64,000 nt of DNA from Paenibacillus sp. RUD330 (GCF_002243345.2 NZ_CP022655.2:4892001-4956000); one strand, 5' to 3'; shown: positions 17,598-26,810, counted from the stretch's first letter. Translations and numbers: made by a program. Notes: generated by a model not told the origin, from the sequence alone.

Positions 17598-17745
17598 GCA
17601 CAGCCCTGAGCAAGCTTTAAGCAGGACCTTGAGCGCAGCCACGAGCACGCATCGGGCTGGACCGCTTGCCGGCCAGCTCTCCTTTCCCCGCCTCTGGCGA
17701 TGAGACCGGCTTTGGGCGGTCAGGCTTCGGACATCGGCGGCAAGC

Positions 17746-17795
17746 CAAAAAAGCTGTTCCTACGCCGGACTTCGGCTTTTGGAACAGCTTTTTTC
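17746..17795. terminator. Bidirectional terminator between VOC gene and dck
   Basis: AAAAAAGCTGTTCC (from 17747) pairs with GGAACAGCTTTTTT (17781-17794) around a 20-nt loop that contains a smaller hairpin. It serves two convergent units. Confidence 0.75.
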
Positions 17796-17929
17796 GTCAT
17801 GCATCCTATCATGCACTTTCTCGACACTGTCATGCACTCTTCAAGCTTTATTTCTCCATCTCGCTCCACAGCCTTGGATGGGTTCAACCCGCATACTGAC
17901 TGTCCCGTCCTTGCAGCAGCAAGCGTCCG

Positions 17930-18565
17930 TCAGCCGATGATCCGCGCCACCCGCGTCAGGATCTCCTGCGTGGAAGCCTCGTCGTTCACATCGTATTCGT
18001 CGATGTTCAGCCGGAGCACCGGACAGGCGCTGAACTCGCCGATCCACTTGGCGTAGCGGGCATGCATATGCTCCCAGTACGATACGTCGGTCTGGATCTC
18101 CATCTCCCGGCCCCGCTCCGCGATCCGCGCCAGAATGGACGGAAGGCTGCCTTCGATGTAGATCAGCACATCCGGGTGAGGGAAGTACGGCGTCATCACC
18201 ATCGCCTCGTAAAGGCTCGTATAAGTCTGATAATCGGTCGGGGACATCGTGCCTTGATCGGCGTGCATCTTGGCGAAGATGCCGGTGTCCTCGTAGATGG
18301 AGCGGTCCTGCACGAAGCCGCCGCCCATCTCGAACATCTTCTTCTGCTCCTTGAAGCGCTCGGCCAGGAAGTAGATCTGCAGATGGAAGCTCCATCTCTC
18401 GAAGTCATGGTAGAACTTGTCCAGATAAGGGTTGAAATCGACCTGCTCCAGCGACGTGCGGAAGCCGAGGCTTCTCGCCAGGGCGGAGGTCAGCGTCGAT
18501 TTGCCGACCCCGACGGTGCCGGCAACGGTAATGACAGCGTTCTCGGGAATGCCGAATGGATTCAT
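17930..18565 (-). CDS. dck: Deoxyadenosine/deoxycytidine kinase
   Basis: 211 residues of the deoxynucleoside kinase family, closely resembling Bacillus subtilis Dck: P-loop GTVGVGKST, the DFERWSFHLQIYFLAERFKEQK block, DRSIYEDTGIFAKMH with the catalytic DRS, and MVMTPYFPHPDVLIYIEG. It phosphorylates dAdo and dCyd for nucleotide salvage in the cytoplasm. It starts one base after the dgk stop codon, so the two are translationally coupled; its AAAGGAG lies inside the end of dgk. Confidence 0.93.
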   Translation of the reverse strand: MNPFGIPENAVITVAGTVGVGKSTLTSALARSLGFRTSLEQVDFNPYLDKFYHDFERWSFHLQIYFLAERFKEQKKMFEMGGGFVQDRSIYEDTGIFAKMHADQGTMSPTDYQTYTSLYEAMVMTPYFPHPDVLIYIEGSLPSILARIAERGREMEIQTDVSYWEHMHARYAKWIGEFSACPVLRLNIDEYDVNDEASTQEILTRVARIIG

Positions 18566-18566
18566 T

Positions 18567-19187
18567 TTATAAGTGCTCCTTTAAACGGGCGACGATCTCG
18601 TCGAATTGCCCGCGGTCGGCGACAAAGTCGACCGTATTGCCGTCGATCGGTATGATGGCTGTATCCGGCTCGCGCTCGGCCAGGGAAGCCATGGCCGTAT
18701 CGTAATCGAGGATCAGCTGCTGCAGATAATCGGAGGACATCTCCTCCTCGAACGAACGGCCCCGCTTCGCGATTCTCGCAAGCAGCACGTCCAGGTCTGC
18801 CCGGATGTACAGAATGACGTCCGGCTTGGGCAGATCGTCCGTCAGCACATGGTAGATGTGGCGGTACTTGTCCCTCTTGATTCCTTTCAGCGTGCGCTCG
18901 CTGAAAATCAGGTTCTTGTAGATATGGTAATCCGCGATGACCGGCAGCCCTTCGTTCAGGCGGGGAATGACGGTGTCCTCCAGCTGCTTGTAGCGGTTGC
19001 AGAGGAAGAACATCTCCAGCTGGAAGCTCCAATCGTCCATATCCTGATAGAACTTGTCCAGGAACGGATTCTCCTCCACGATTTCCTTGACCAGCGGAAG
19101 CTGCCATTCTTCGGCCAGCATCGTGGCGAGCGTCGTCTTGCCGGCTCCGATCGGGCCTTCGACGGCTATATACGGTGCGCGTTTCAT
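18567..19187 (-). CDS. dgk: Deoxyguanosine kinase
   Basis: 206 residues, matching B. subtilis Dgk: P-loop EGPIGAGKTTLATML, EIVEENPFLDKFYQDMDDWSF, LEMFFLCNRYKQLED and ADYHIYKNLIFSERTL. It makes dGMP from deoxyguanosine. It is the first gene of the dgk-dck operon; the B. subtilis pair has the same arrangement. The roughly 400 bp upstream hold the PadR promoter region and no other convincing gene. Confidence 0.93.
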   Translation of the reverse strand: MKRAPYIAVEGPIGAGKTTLATMLAEEWQLPLVKEIVEENPFLDKFYQDMDDWSFQLEMFFLCNRYKQLEDTVIPRLNEGLPVIADYHIYKNLIFSERTLKGIKRDKYRHIYHVLTDDLPKPDVILYIRADLDVLLARIAKRGRSFEEEMSSDYLQQLILDYDTAMASLAEREPDTAIIPIDGNTVDFVADRGQFDEIVARLKEHL

Positions 19188-19463
19188 CGTTGCTTATATC
19201 CCCCTTGATTACGGTCGATGCACAAGCCCAACAGCTGCTCATGCGGATTGGATGTCCTGCATCTATGCACGGAATCATCGCAAGCGCGTCATGTTCCGAC
19301 AAAAACAGACTTCCTCATTATATCTGCTGCGGAGGCGGAGGAGAACCCGTCCGGAACGAAAATTATTGCCGCTTGGGCTGGCTTGAGACCAATCGGACAG
19401 AGTCAGGCTCCCGCCTTTCCATCCCGGCGCTTGTCTGCCCGTCAACATATAGACGATCTCATC

Positions 19464-19492
19464 TTGCCCTCTATATCGCAGCGTGATATAGC
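19464..19492 (+). promoter_or_regulatory. Promoter of the PadR operon
   Basis: TTGCCC (19464-19469), a 17-bp spacer and TATAGC (19487-19492). The first TATATC-N7-GATATA operator fills the spacer and overlaps the -10 box, as expected for autorepression. Confidence 0.5.
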
Positions 19493-19539
19493 AAGCTCGA
19501 TCCCTTATATCATCATACGATATAACACAGAACGATATA
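19472..19539. promoter_or_regulatory. Three PadR-type operators
   Basis: Two perfect inverted repeats TATATC-N7-GATATA lie at 19472-19490 and 19506-19524. A third with one mismatch, TATAAC-N7-GATATA, lies at 19521-19539 and shares bases with the second. They sit 47-114 bp before the PadR start. Binding by that PadR is inferred from position and symmetry. Confidence 0.6.
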
Positions 19540-19585
19540 GCGAGAGTCAATAAAACGGATTCCGAGAACAGGATGATGGTGATTC

Positions 19586-19906
19586 ATGGGATACGATTCG
19601 TATTCGCCGATGTCCGAGACGGCCTTCTACACTCTGCTTTCCCTGCTCGAGGTTCGGCACGGATACGGCATCATGCAGCATGTCGAGGAGCTGACCGGCG
19701 GCAGGATCCGCCTGGGAGCCGGAACAATCTACGGCAGCTTGTCGCGCATGGATAAGGACGGCCTGATCGCGGCCGTGGCCGAGGAGGAGCGCCGCAAGCT
19801 GTACCGGATAACGGATGCGGGCAAAGCCGTTCTAGGCAAGGAAATCGACCGGATCGGCGAGCTGTACCACAATGCCAAGAAAGCAGGTGACCGGCTGAAT
19901 GGATGA
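19586..19906 (+). CDS. PadR-family transcriptional regulator
   Basis: 106 residues with the PadR winged helix: AFYTLLSLLEVRHGYGIMQHVEELTGG, then GTIYGSLSRMDKDGLI and the wing RKLYRITDAGKAVL. The ATG is weakly supported by AGGATGATGG; a second start at 19610 is possible. PadR proteins are usually autorepressors that respond to small molecules. It overlaps the next gene by 8 nt, and three matching inverted repeats lie upstream. Confidence 0.9.
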   Translation: MGYDSYSPMSETAFYTLLSLLEVRHGYGIMQHVEELTGGRIRLGAGTIYGSLSRMDKDGLIAAVAEEERRKLYRITDAGKAVLGKEIDRIGELYHNAKKAGDRLNG

Positions 19907-20315
19907 GATCAGGCAAGTCGTCAAATGGTGGTCGGCCTGGAAGCCGGAGATCATCGAGGACTGGCTGGAGGACCAGCCCAAGAATGATCCGAGTTATCTG
20001 GCCATCTTCGAGGATTTCGGCTGGAAATCCGTCTACCGCAGCGGAGGCTGGTTCATCTGGCAAAAAGCGTACTCGGGCGAGCGCCCGCAGATTTATTCCG
20101 ATACGGACACCCTGATTCAGCGCAATAAAAACCTGGCCGCCTTATTCTCCATCCTGATGCTCGTCCAGCTCCCGCTGATCGGAGGCAACAGCTGGCTGTT
20201 CCGGTCCCATCCCTTGCTGCTGCTTGTCTATGTGCCGTTATTCGGAGCGGGCGCATATGCGATCCTGCGCCTGCTTGCCGTAAACAAGAACCTCAAGAAA
20301 CGCTTCCTCCGGTGA
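19899..20315 (+). CDS. DUF2812-type membrane protein cotranscribed with PadR
   Basis: 138 residues. The N-terminal soluble part (FEDFGWKSVYRSGGWFIWQKAY) is the DUF2812 pattern, followed by two membrane helices (about residues 78-98 and 102-122) and a basic end. PadR-DUF2812 pairs are common in Firmicutes; the DUF2812 protein is often the regulated target. It overlaps the PadR stop by 8 nt, so expression is coupled. Function is unknown. Confidence 0.75.
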   Translation: MDEIRQVVKWWSAWKPEIIEDWLEDQPKNDPSYLAIFEDFGWKSVYRSGGWFIWQKAYSGERPQIYSDTDTLIQRNKNLAALFSILMLVQLPLIGGNSWLFRSHPLLLLVYVPLFGAGAYAILRLLAVNKNLKKRFLR

Positions 20316-20325
20316 GCTTGGCTCG

Positions 20326-20817
20326 TCAGGATCCGATGATCTTCTGGTAGCTCGAGATATCGAGCCAGCGGCCGAACTTGCGGCCCACCTGCTTGAAATG
20401 CGCGCATTTTTCGTAGCCGATACGCTCGAACAGGGCGATGCTGCGCTCGTTCTCCGTGCAGACGGTCGCCACCAGCGCATGGAAGCCGAGCTCGGCCGCC
20501 TTCTCCTCCAGTGAAGCTGCGGCCCGGGTGCCCGTCCCTTTGCCCCGGCGGTCCGGGTCCAAATAAATCGTGATTTCGGCTGTCGTATCGTAAGCCTGCT
20601 TGTTTTTGTGCCGGGTCAGCAGAGCGTAGCCGGCATAACACCCCTCTTCTTCGATGACATAGGTCCGGTAGCGCGGATCGCCGCCCATGACATTGGCGCG
20701 CATTTCTTCCAGGCTCAGCGCTTCGGTATGGAACGAGATCGTCGTATTAAGGACATAGTGGTTGTAAGTCTGGAGCACTTGCGGCAGATGCCGCTCTTCG
20801 ACCGGAGCCATGATCAT
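20326..20817 (-). CDS. GNAT acetyltransferase, phosphinothricin-acetyltransferase-like
   Basis: 163 residues from an ATG about 10 nt after GAAGGGGG. It resembles PAT/Bar-type N-acetyltransferases: QTYNHYVLNTTISFHTE near the start, the acetyl-CoA loop RRGKGTGTRAAASLEEKA (RxxGxG/A) near residues 96-113, and ATVCTENERSIALFERIGYEK. Enzymes of this group acetylate phosphinothricin or methionine sulfoximine. The start overlaps the stop of the upstream nucleotidyltransferase gene by 4 nt (ATGA), so the two genes are coupled. Confidence 0.85.
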   Translation of the reverse strand: MIMAPVEERHLPQVLQTYNHYVLNTTISFHTEALSLEEMRANVMGGDPRYRTYVIEEEGCYAGYALLTRHKNKQAYDTTAEITIYLDPDRRGKGTGTRAAASLEEKAAELGFHALVATVCTENERSIALFERIGYEKCAHFKQVGRKFGRWLDISSYQKIIGS

Positions 20818-21593
20818 GCGCCGTTCGCCCCCTTCCACCGGAATGTCTCCGATCGGTAATCGATGCCCATGGCATGGAACCATTCGTTCAAGCCGGTCCA
20901 CAACCGCTCGCAGCGGGCATGGACCTCATGGACATTCCGCAGGTCGCCGTCCATGGCCATGGCCGCCAGCTCCAGGAAACCGTCCGGACGCGAGGGCATC
21001 GCCGAAGCCTCCTCGAAGCTGCTGGCCCTCGTCGTGAAATAACGGCGGTTGGCCAGCCCGATCAGCTTGGCCGCCTGCCAGGAGAGGTCGTAAGCCGCTC
21101 GGCGCGCATACGCCCCGTCCCCGGCGGAGACGGCGTTGCGGATTTTCCCCATTGTCTCATAGGGCTCCCAAACCATGAACTCCCTCATCACCTCGCGGAA
21201 GGCGGAGTCGGGAGCGCTTCCGACAGCGAGCTTGGCTTCCGCAAAGAGACGCCCCGGATCGTGAAGGGCGACCACATCGGCGTAAGAGCCCGCCTTGACC
21301 GCCCAGCTCTCGTCCACGGAGGCAGCTCCCTTCAGCCAGGCCGTTCGCTGCATCGCTCCGATCTCCAGCTTGAAAGGAAGAATGATCTCCTCCTGTCCGG
21401 GGAGTTCGACGCCGTCCGGCGTCAGAATCCGGATCTCAATATCCGAATAGGGTCCGTCGCTCCCGCGGGCCAGCGAGCCGTAAACGCCGACCGCCAATAC
21501 GCTTCCGCCGTCCCGCTGCAGGACCTCTTCTTTCACCTGATGGATGAAATTCCATTTATCTTCCCTTGAAGTCGCAGCCGGATAAGGCAGCAT
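20814..21593 (-). CDS. Aminoglycoside nucleotidyltransferase, ANT(4')-like
   Basis: 259 residues, against 253 for ANT(4')-I (kanamycin nucleotidyltransferase). The start ATG follows GGGAGG at 8 nt, 24 codons inside the longest frame. The whole layout matches: VYGSLARGSDGPYSDIEI with metal ligands Asp51 and Glu53, Glu77, the catalytic base equivalent Glu146 and Lys150. The corresponding ANT(4') residues are 50, 52, 76, 145 and 149, all offset by one. This full conservation suggests an active enzyme on aminoglycosides or a similar natural substrate. No transposon is nearby, so it appears intrinsic. Confidence 0.87.
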   Translation of the reverse strand: MLPYPAATSREDKWNFIHQVKEEVLQRDGGSVLAVGVYGSLARGSDGPYSDIEIRILTPDGVELPGQEEIILPFKLEIGAMQRTAWLKGAASVDESWAVKAGSYADVVALHDPGRLFAEAKLAVGSAPDSAFREVMREFMVWEPYETMGKIRNAVSAGDGAYARRAAYDLSWQAAKLIGLANRRYFTTRASSFEEASAMPSRPDGFLELAAMAMDGDLRNVHEVHARCERLWTGLNEWFHAMGIDYRSETFRWKGANGA

Positions 21594-21627
21594 CGCTTCA
21601 ACCTCCCTGAACGGACAGACCCGGTAT

Positions 21628-21679
21628 CGTTTCTTGCGTTCGTTTCTTGCGTTTGTTTCTTGCATTCGTTTCTTGCTAA
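21628..21679 (+). repeat. Four 13-bp tandem units
   Basis: CGTTTCTTGCGTT occurs four times head to tail with small changes. It lies upstream of the nucleotidyltransferase start and inside the falsely extended frame. Confidence 0.85.
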
Positions 21680-21816
21680 TTCGACAAACGATTCGCTCGC
21701 CCCTTCTCCCTTCCCGATAGTGCAGGACTGGAACCTCCCCACACCCTATAGTTATTGCAGTACATTCTATAGTTTGATGGGTGCCGCACGGAGGCCGGCC
21801 TCGGTATCCTAAAATT

Positions 21817-21830
21817 AGTAAGCGTTTTCA
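21817..21830 (+). promoter_or_regulatory. cre-like site before the xylanase gene
   Basis: AGTAAGCGTTTTCA matches the cre consensus at 13 of 14 positions, 29 nt before the GTG start. CcpA would block transcription of the xylanase when glucose is present. Confidence 0.5.
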
Positions 21831-21859
21831 TTCAATTTTGAAAGCCAAGGAGGATTCCA

Positions 21860-24800
21860 GTGAGAAGATCTCTGTCAGCCATCTTGTCCATGCTGCTCGC
21901 TTTCGGCGCCTTGACATCCGCAGGCGCTGCGGGCAGCCGCGCCTACGCCAATGCGCCGGCCGGCTTGTTCCAGGATTTCGAGCAAGGAACCGCAGGAGGG
22001 TGGACGACGTTCAACTGCGGAGCAGCCGCCCAGGTCTCCATCAGCGATGCCGTCTACAGCTCCGGCACCCGCTCTCTGCGCCTGACCGGGCGGGATACGG
22101 CAGGCTGCAGCCCCTCCATCAGCGCCGCCGGCCTGATGGAAGCAGGACAGCCGTATACGATCTCCGCCAAGGTCAAGCTCGGCAGCGGCGCGGGAAGCAT
22201 GAAATTCACCATGAAGGAAAGCGGCAGCACGGACAGCTATGTGCAGGTGCTGGATCCGGTGCCGGCATCGGATGCCGGCTGGACCACGCTGCAGGGCGAC
22301 TATTCGCCGCCTGCCGGCGCATCCGGGCTTACGCTGTACGTAGAGGGAGCTCCTGCCGGCAGCGACGTCTACCTCGACGACTTCATGGTGTTCAAGCAAT
22401 CGACGCTGCAGCGGTACGGCTTTGAGGACGGATCGGCCCAGGGCTGGACGGCCAGCGGCAGCGGCACGGCCTCGAGCGTCGCGGAAGCCGCCCACGGAGG
22501 CAGCTATTCCCTGCTGTCGGACGGCCGGACCGCGACATGGAACGGACCGAGCGCCGACATGTCCTACCTGGAGACCGGGGCGACCTACCGCATCAGCGTC
22601 TGGGTCAAGCAGAAGGCGGGAAGCTCCAGCCTGAAGATGTCCATGAAGCATACCCCTGCCGGAGGCAGCGCCGGGTATGAAGGGATCGGGGCTGCGGCGA
22701 TCGTCGGCGATGCGGACTGGGTCCAGCTGACGGGCGTCTACAAACCTGCCGATCCCGCCCTCATGTTCTATATCGAGAGCGATTCGGCGAACGCCTCTTA
22801 TTATGTGGACGACGTCTCCGTCGACATGCTGCTTCCCGCTCCTTCCGCAGGCGGCGGCAATCCTCCTTACGGGGAGCCGCCTGCCCTCTCGGCCGGCTTC
22901 GAGGACGGAACAACCCAGGGCTGGCAAGGACGATTGGGCACCGAAACGCTGTCGGTCGTATCCACGGAGAAGCATGGCGGAAGCTCCAGCCTGCTGACGG
23001 CCGGACGCACGGCTACCTACAGCGGCCCCGCCATCGACGTGACCGGACATATGAAGACCGGTTCCAAGTACAATGTGTCGGTATGGATGAAGCTGGCTTC
23101 CGGCGAGCCTGCCGCCCAGGCTAGAGTCAGCCTCGCGGTGAAGTCCGGAAGCACGACGAACTACCGTACTCTCGTGGGCAATACAGAAGTGACGGACGGC
23201 CCGTGGGTGCGGCTGACAGGCGAATATACGCTGAGCGAGCCGTTCGATTTCCTCGTTCTGTATGTGGAGACGAACGCGGGCATGTCCTCCTTCTACATCG
23301 ACGATTTCTCGCTGTCCTCGACGTCTGCCCCGCCGCAGCTGCCGATCCAGACCGACATTCCGTCGCTGCATGAAGTTCTGGCCGATTACTTCCCGATCGG
23401 AGCCGCCATCGAGCCTTCGCAGACGACCGGCCTCCATGCGGACATGCTGAAGAAGCATTTCAACAGCATCGTCGCGGAAAACGCGATGAAATGGGATTCG
23501 GTCGAACCGACGGAAGGCGGCTTCACGTTCGAGCAGGCGGACAAGATCGTGGACTTTGCGCGATCGAACGGCATGCTTGTCCGCGGCCATACGCTGCTCT
23601 GGCACCAGCAGGTTCCGGATTGGGTGTTCAAGGACGCCTCAGGGGGCGACATGGCGCCGACTCCGGAGAACAAGGCTCTCCTGCTCCAAAGGCTGGAAAA
23701 CCACATCAAAAATGTCGTGGAGCATTTCGGCGATAAGATCTATGTCTACGACGTCGTCAACGAGGTCATCGACGAGTCGCAGCCGGACGGCTTCCGCCGC
23801 AGCAAGTGGTTCCTGATTCTCGGCAAGGACTACATCGACAAGGCGTTCGAGTACGCCCGCAAGTACGCTCCGGCCGGCACCAAGCTGTACATCAACGATT
23901 ACAGCACGACGGAGGCGACCAAGCGCAAGTATCTGTACAATCTGGTCGCCGATCTGAAGCAGCGCGGCATCCCGGTCGACGGCGTCGGCCATCAGATGCA
24001 TATCAACGTCACAGGCCCGTCCGGCGCGATCATCGAGCAGACGATGAAAATGTTCGCCGGCCTCGGAGTCGACAATCAGGTGACGGAGCTGGACATGAGC
24101 ATCTACGCGAACAGCTCCGACAAGTACACGACTCCGCCGCAAAGCGCCCTCGACAAGCAAGGGCATCAGTACAAGGAGATTTTCGAGGCCTTCAGGAAGG
24201 AGAAGACAGAAGGCCGCCTGACCAACGTCACGCTCTGGGGCATCGGCGACGACCATACGTGGCTGAGCAAGCCCGAGCGCGCCGACTTCCCGCTGCTGTT
24301 CGATGCGCAGCTGCAGGCGAAGCCCGCCTACTGGGGCATCGTGGATCCTTCCAGGCTCCCGGCTCTGATCCAGACCAAGGAAGTGTCCAAGGGCGTCCCT
24401 GTCATAGACGGCAGCGCCGAAACGCTGTGGCGTGCGGTCTCTCCGACTCCGGTCGAAGCCGGGGATGCTTCGTGGGGAGCCTCCTTCCGCACTCTATGGG
24501 ATGACAGCCATCTGTATCTGTATGGAGAAGTCCGGGACGCATCGGTGAATCCGGCGGATAAGCTCGAGCTGTACATCGACGGCAACAACGGCAAGACGCC
24601 GGCTTATCAGCCGGACGACAAGCACTACACGCTGACCCGCGGCCAGTCCGCGGCGGCAGGCGTCGATTACCGGGTCGTCGAGAAGAAGGACGGCAGCGGG
24701 TATGCCGTGGAAGCGGCCATACCACTGGAGGCGGCGGCTGCGGGGAAAAAGCTCGGATTCGATATCCGGTTCACGGATTCCGATTCCGGCCAGGCTTTGT

Positions 24801-26770
24801 CCTGGAACGACGCCTCGCACAGCCAGGACTCCGATACGTCCAAATACGGCATCATTACGCTGGCCGGGGAACTCAAGGTAGCCGGCTCCGTTCGGGGCAC
24901 TCCTGTCGTCGACGGAGACGAGGATGTCGCCTGGGCCGATGCCGAGGAGCTGGAGACCGGCGTCTGGGTGCAAGGAACCTCCGGAGCGACCGCCCGCTTC
25001 CGCACGATGTGGGATGACGGCCACCTGTACGTCTATGCCCATGTGAAGGACCCGCTGCTGAGCAAGAAGAGCGCGGATGCGTACCAGCAGGATTCGGTCG
25101 AGATCTTCGTCGATCCGAACAACGGCAAGACGCCGATCTATGAAGCCGACGACGGCCAGTACAGGGTGAATTTCGACAACGAGCGCAGCTATAACGGCGC
25201 GGCTTCGCCGGACAACTTCAAAACGGCGACCCGCATCGTCGACGACGGCTACATCGTGGAAGCGGCGATCTCGCTCGATTCGATTCAGGCGAAGGCCGGA
25301 GACCTCATCGGCTTCGATCTTCAGGTGAACGACGACCAGACGGGTCTCGGCACCCGCGCAAGCGTCGTGAACTGGAGCGACCCGAGCGGCCTGTCCTACC
25401 AGAACACATCGAAGTTCGGCGTGCTTGTGCTCGGCGCTTCGGATGAAGGCGGCGAACCAAGCCCGTCGCCGCAGCCGAGTCCGTCCGCTTCGCCGGATCC
25501 TTCGGCGGGCCCGAGCGCTTCGCCGGAGCCAACGGCGGCTCCAAGCCCGTCTCCGTCGCCGGACAGGACTCCGGATCCGGCATGGATTCCGACGGTGCTG
25601 CCTTCGCCGACTCCGGCTCCAGCCGTGACCGGCAGCGTCATCACGTTCAAGACGGTGCCGGATGCAAGCGGGACGGCCGTCCTGTCGGTGTCGGTAGCCG
25701 ATCTGGCCAAAGCCGCCGACTCGGCTGAAGGAGCTGTCGTGACGGTCAAAGCCGAGTCCGGCTCCGGCCTCAAGAAAATCGTCATCCAGCTGCCTGTCGG
25801 ACCGCTGCAGGATGCGGCAGGGCGCGTGCGCTCTCTCGTGCTGGATGCCGGCCTTGCTTCCGTTGCACTGGATGCCTCGATGATGCCGGCATCCGCATCC
25901 GGAACGCTGGAGCTTGCCGTCGCCTTGACGGACTCCGGCTCGCTGACCGAAGGCGCCCGTGCCCTGCTCGCCGGACAGCCGCTGGTCAGCATCGGCCTCA
26001 GCCTGAACGGCGCCGCCGTCACAGATACGAAGGGCCTTGCAGCCATCACCATCCCGTATGCGTTGAAGGCAGGAAGCAAGCCTTCCCAAGCCGTCGCTTT
26101 CCAGGCGGCGGACAACGGTTCGCTGGCACCGGCAGCAAGCTCCAGGTATTCGGCGGCCGCAGGCGGAGTAACCTTCAAGCCGCAGCGCTTCGGCATCTAC
26201 GCGGCCGTTCTTCACGCCTCCGCCTTCGGCGATCTCGTCCGCGTGCCATGGGCCCAGGATGCCGTCGCCGCGCTGGAAGCCAGAGGCATCGTCAGCGGCA
26301 TGAAGCCGGGAACGTTCGCCCCCGGCGCCGACGTGACGAGAGCGGAATTCATCCAGATGCTGATGAATGCGCTCAGCATGAACGGCCGCGCCGACGGCTC
26401 CAGCAGCTTCGCCGACGCCGAGGCCGGCGCCTGGTACGCCGGAGCGCTCGCTTCGGCGCAGCAGCTGGGCATCGTCTCCGGAAGGCCGGACGGTACCTTC
26501 GGCGTGAACGAGGCGATCAGCCGCCAGGAGATGGCCGCGATGCTTTACCGTGCCGCCGGCAAGGCAGGCATCGAGCTGAAGGGCGCTGCCGCCGCCGGAG
26601 CGTTCCTCGACAGCTCCTCGATCGCCGGTTATGCGGCCGAAGCGGTCGCCGCCCTCCGGCAAGCCGGCATCGTGCAAGGCATGGAGGACGGACGCTTCGC
26701 TCCTTCAAGCTCCGCCACGCGCGCTCAGGCAGCCGTCATGATCTTCGGCTTGTATGGATTCATGGCGTGA
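21860..26770 (+). CDS. Cell-surface multidomain endo-1,4-beta-xylanase (CBM22-CBM22-CBM22-GH10-CBM9-CBM9-SLH3)
   Basis: 1636 residues from a GTG 6 nt after AAGGAGG. A signal peptide (to about residue 30) is followed by three CBM22/CBM4_9-like modules (about 33-177, 182-328, 345-490). The GH10 barrel (about 500-840) has acid/base Glu635 in DVVNEVIDE and nucleophile Glu743 in VTELDMS. Two CBM9-like modules follow (844-1005, 1008-1193), then a Pro/Ser linker (about 1195-1255), a region of about 190 residues I cannot name, and three SLH repeats (1455-1636). It cleaves xylan while held on the cell wall through the SLH repeats, like the large Paenibacillus XynA1-type enzymes. The neighbouring importer and xylosidase would use the products. 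Confidence 0.95.
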   Translation: MRRSLSAILSMLLAFGALTSAGAAGSRAYANAPAGLFQDFEQGTAGGWTTFNCGAAAQVSISDAVYSSGTRSLRLTGRDTAGCSPSISAAGLMEAGQPYTISAKVKLGSGAGSMKFTMKESGSTDSYVQVLDPVPASDAGWTTLQGDYSPPAGASGLTLYVEGAPAGSDVYLDDFMVFKQSTLQRYGFEDGSAQGWTASGSGTASSVAEAAHGGSYSLLSDGRTATWNGPSADMSYLETGATYRISVWVKQKAGSSSLKMSMKHTPAGGSAGYEGIGAAAIVGDADWVQLTGVYKPADPALMFYIESDSANASYYVDDVSVDMLLPAPSAGGGNPPYGEPPALSAGFEDGTTQGWQGRLGTETLSVVSTEKHGGSSSLLTAGRTATYSGPAIDVTGHMKTGSKYNVSVWMKLASGEPAAQARVSLAVKSGSTTNYRTLVGNTEVTDGPWVRLTGEYTLSEPFDFLVLYVETNAGMSSFYIDDFSLSSTSAPPQLPIQTDIPSLHEVLADYFPIGAAIEPSQTTGLHADMLKKHFNSIVAENAMKWDSVEPTEGGFTFEQADKIVDFARSNGMLVRGHTLLWHQQVPDWVFKDASGGDMAPTPENKALLLQRLENHIKNVVEHFGDKIYVYDVVNEVIDESQPDGFRRSKWFLILGKDYIDKAFEYARKYAPAGTKLYINDYSTTEATKRKYLYNLVADLKQRGIPVDGVGHQMHINVTGPSGAIIEQTMKMFAGLGVDNQVTELDMSIYANSSDKYTTPPQSALDKQGHQYKEIFEAFRKEKTEGRLTNVTLWGIGDDHTWLSKPERADFPLLFDAQLQAKPAYWGIVDPSRLPALIQTKEVSKGVPVIDGSAETLWRAVSPTPVEAGDASWGASFRTLWDDSHLYLYGEVRDASVNPADKLELYIDGNNGKTPAYQPDDKHYTLTRGQSAAAGVDYRVVEKKDGSGYAVEAAIPLEAAAAGKKLGFDIRFTDSDSGQALSWNDASHSQDSDTSKYGIITLAGELKVAGSVRGTPVVDGDEDVAWADAEELETGVWVQGTSGATARFRTMWDDGHLYVYAHVKDPLLSKKSADAYQQDSVEIFVDPNNGKTPIYEADDGQYRVNFDNERSYNGAASPDNFKTATRIVDDGYIVEAAISLDSIQAKAGDLIGFDLQVNDDQTGLGTRASVVNWSDPSGLSYQNTSKFGVLVLGASDEGGEPSPSPQPSPSASPDPSAGPSASPEPTAAPSPSPSPDRTPDPAWIPTVLPSPTPAPAVTGSVITFKTVPDASGTAVLSVSVADLAKAADSAEGAVVTVKAESGSGLKKIVIQLPVGPLQDAAGRVRSLVLDAGLASVALDASMMPASASGTLELAVALTDSGSLTEGARALLAGQPLVSIGLSLNGAAVTDTKGLAAITIPYALKAGSKPSQAVAFQAADNGSLAPAASSRYSAAAGGVTFKPQRFGIYAAVLHASAFGDLVRVPWAQDAVAALEARGIVSGMKPGTFAPGADVTRAEFIQMLMNALSMNGRADGSSSFADAEAGAWYAGALASAQQLGIVSGRPDGTFGVNEAISRQEMAAMLYRAAGKAGIELKGAAAAGAFLDSSSIAGYAAEAVAALRQAGIVQGMEDGRFAPSSSATRAQAAVMIFGLYGFMA

Positions 26771-26810
26771 AGGATTAACCCTCCGAAAAACTCTGTTCAT
26801 TAAAGACAAG

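Noticed and set aside
19275-19550. A 91-codon minus-strand frame between dgk and the PadR gene
   Set aside because: It lies over the PadR promoter and operators and has no recognisable protein character.
21875-26677. Long minus-strand frames opposite the xylanase gene
   Set aside because: They are antisense shadows created by high GC codon use; the plus-strand protein has complete domains.
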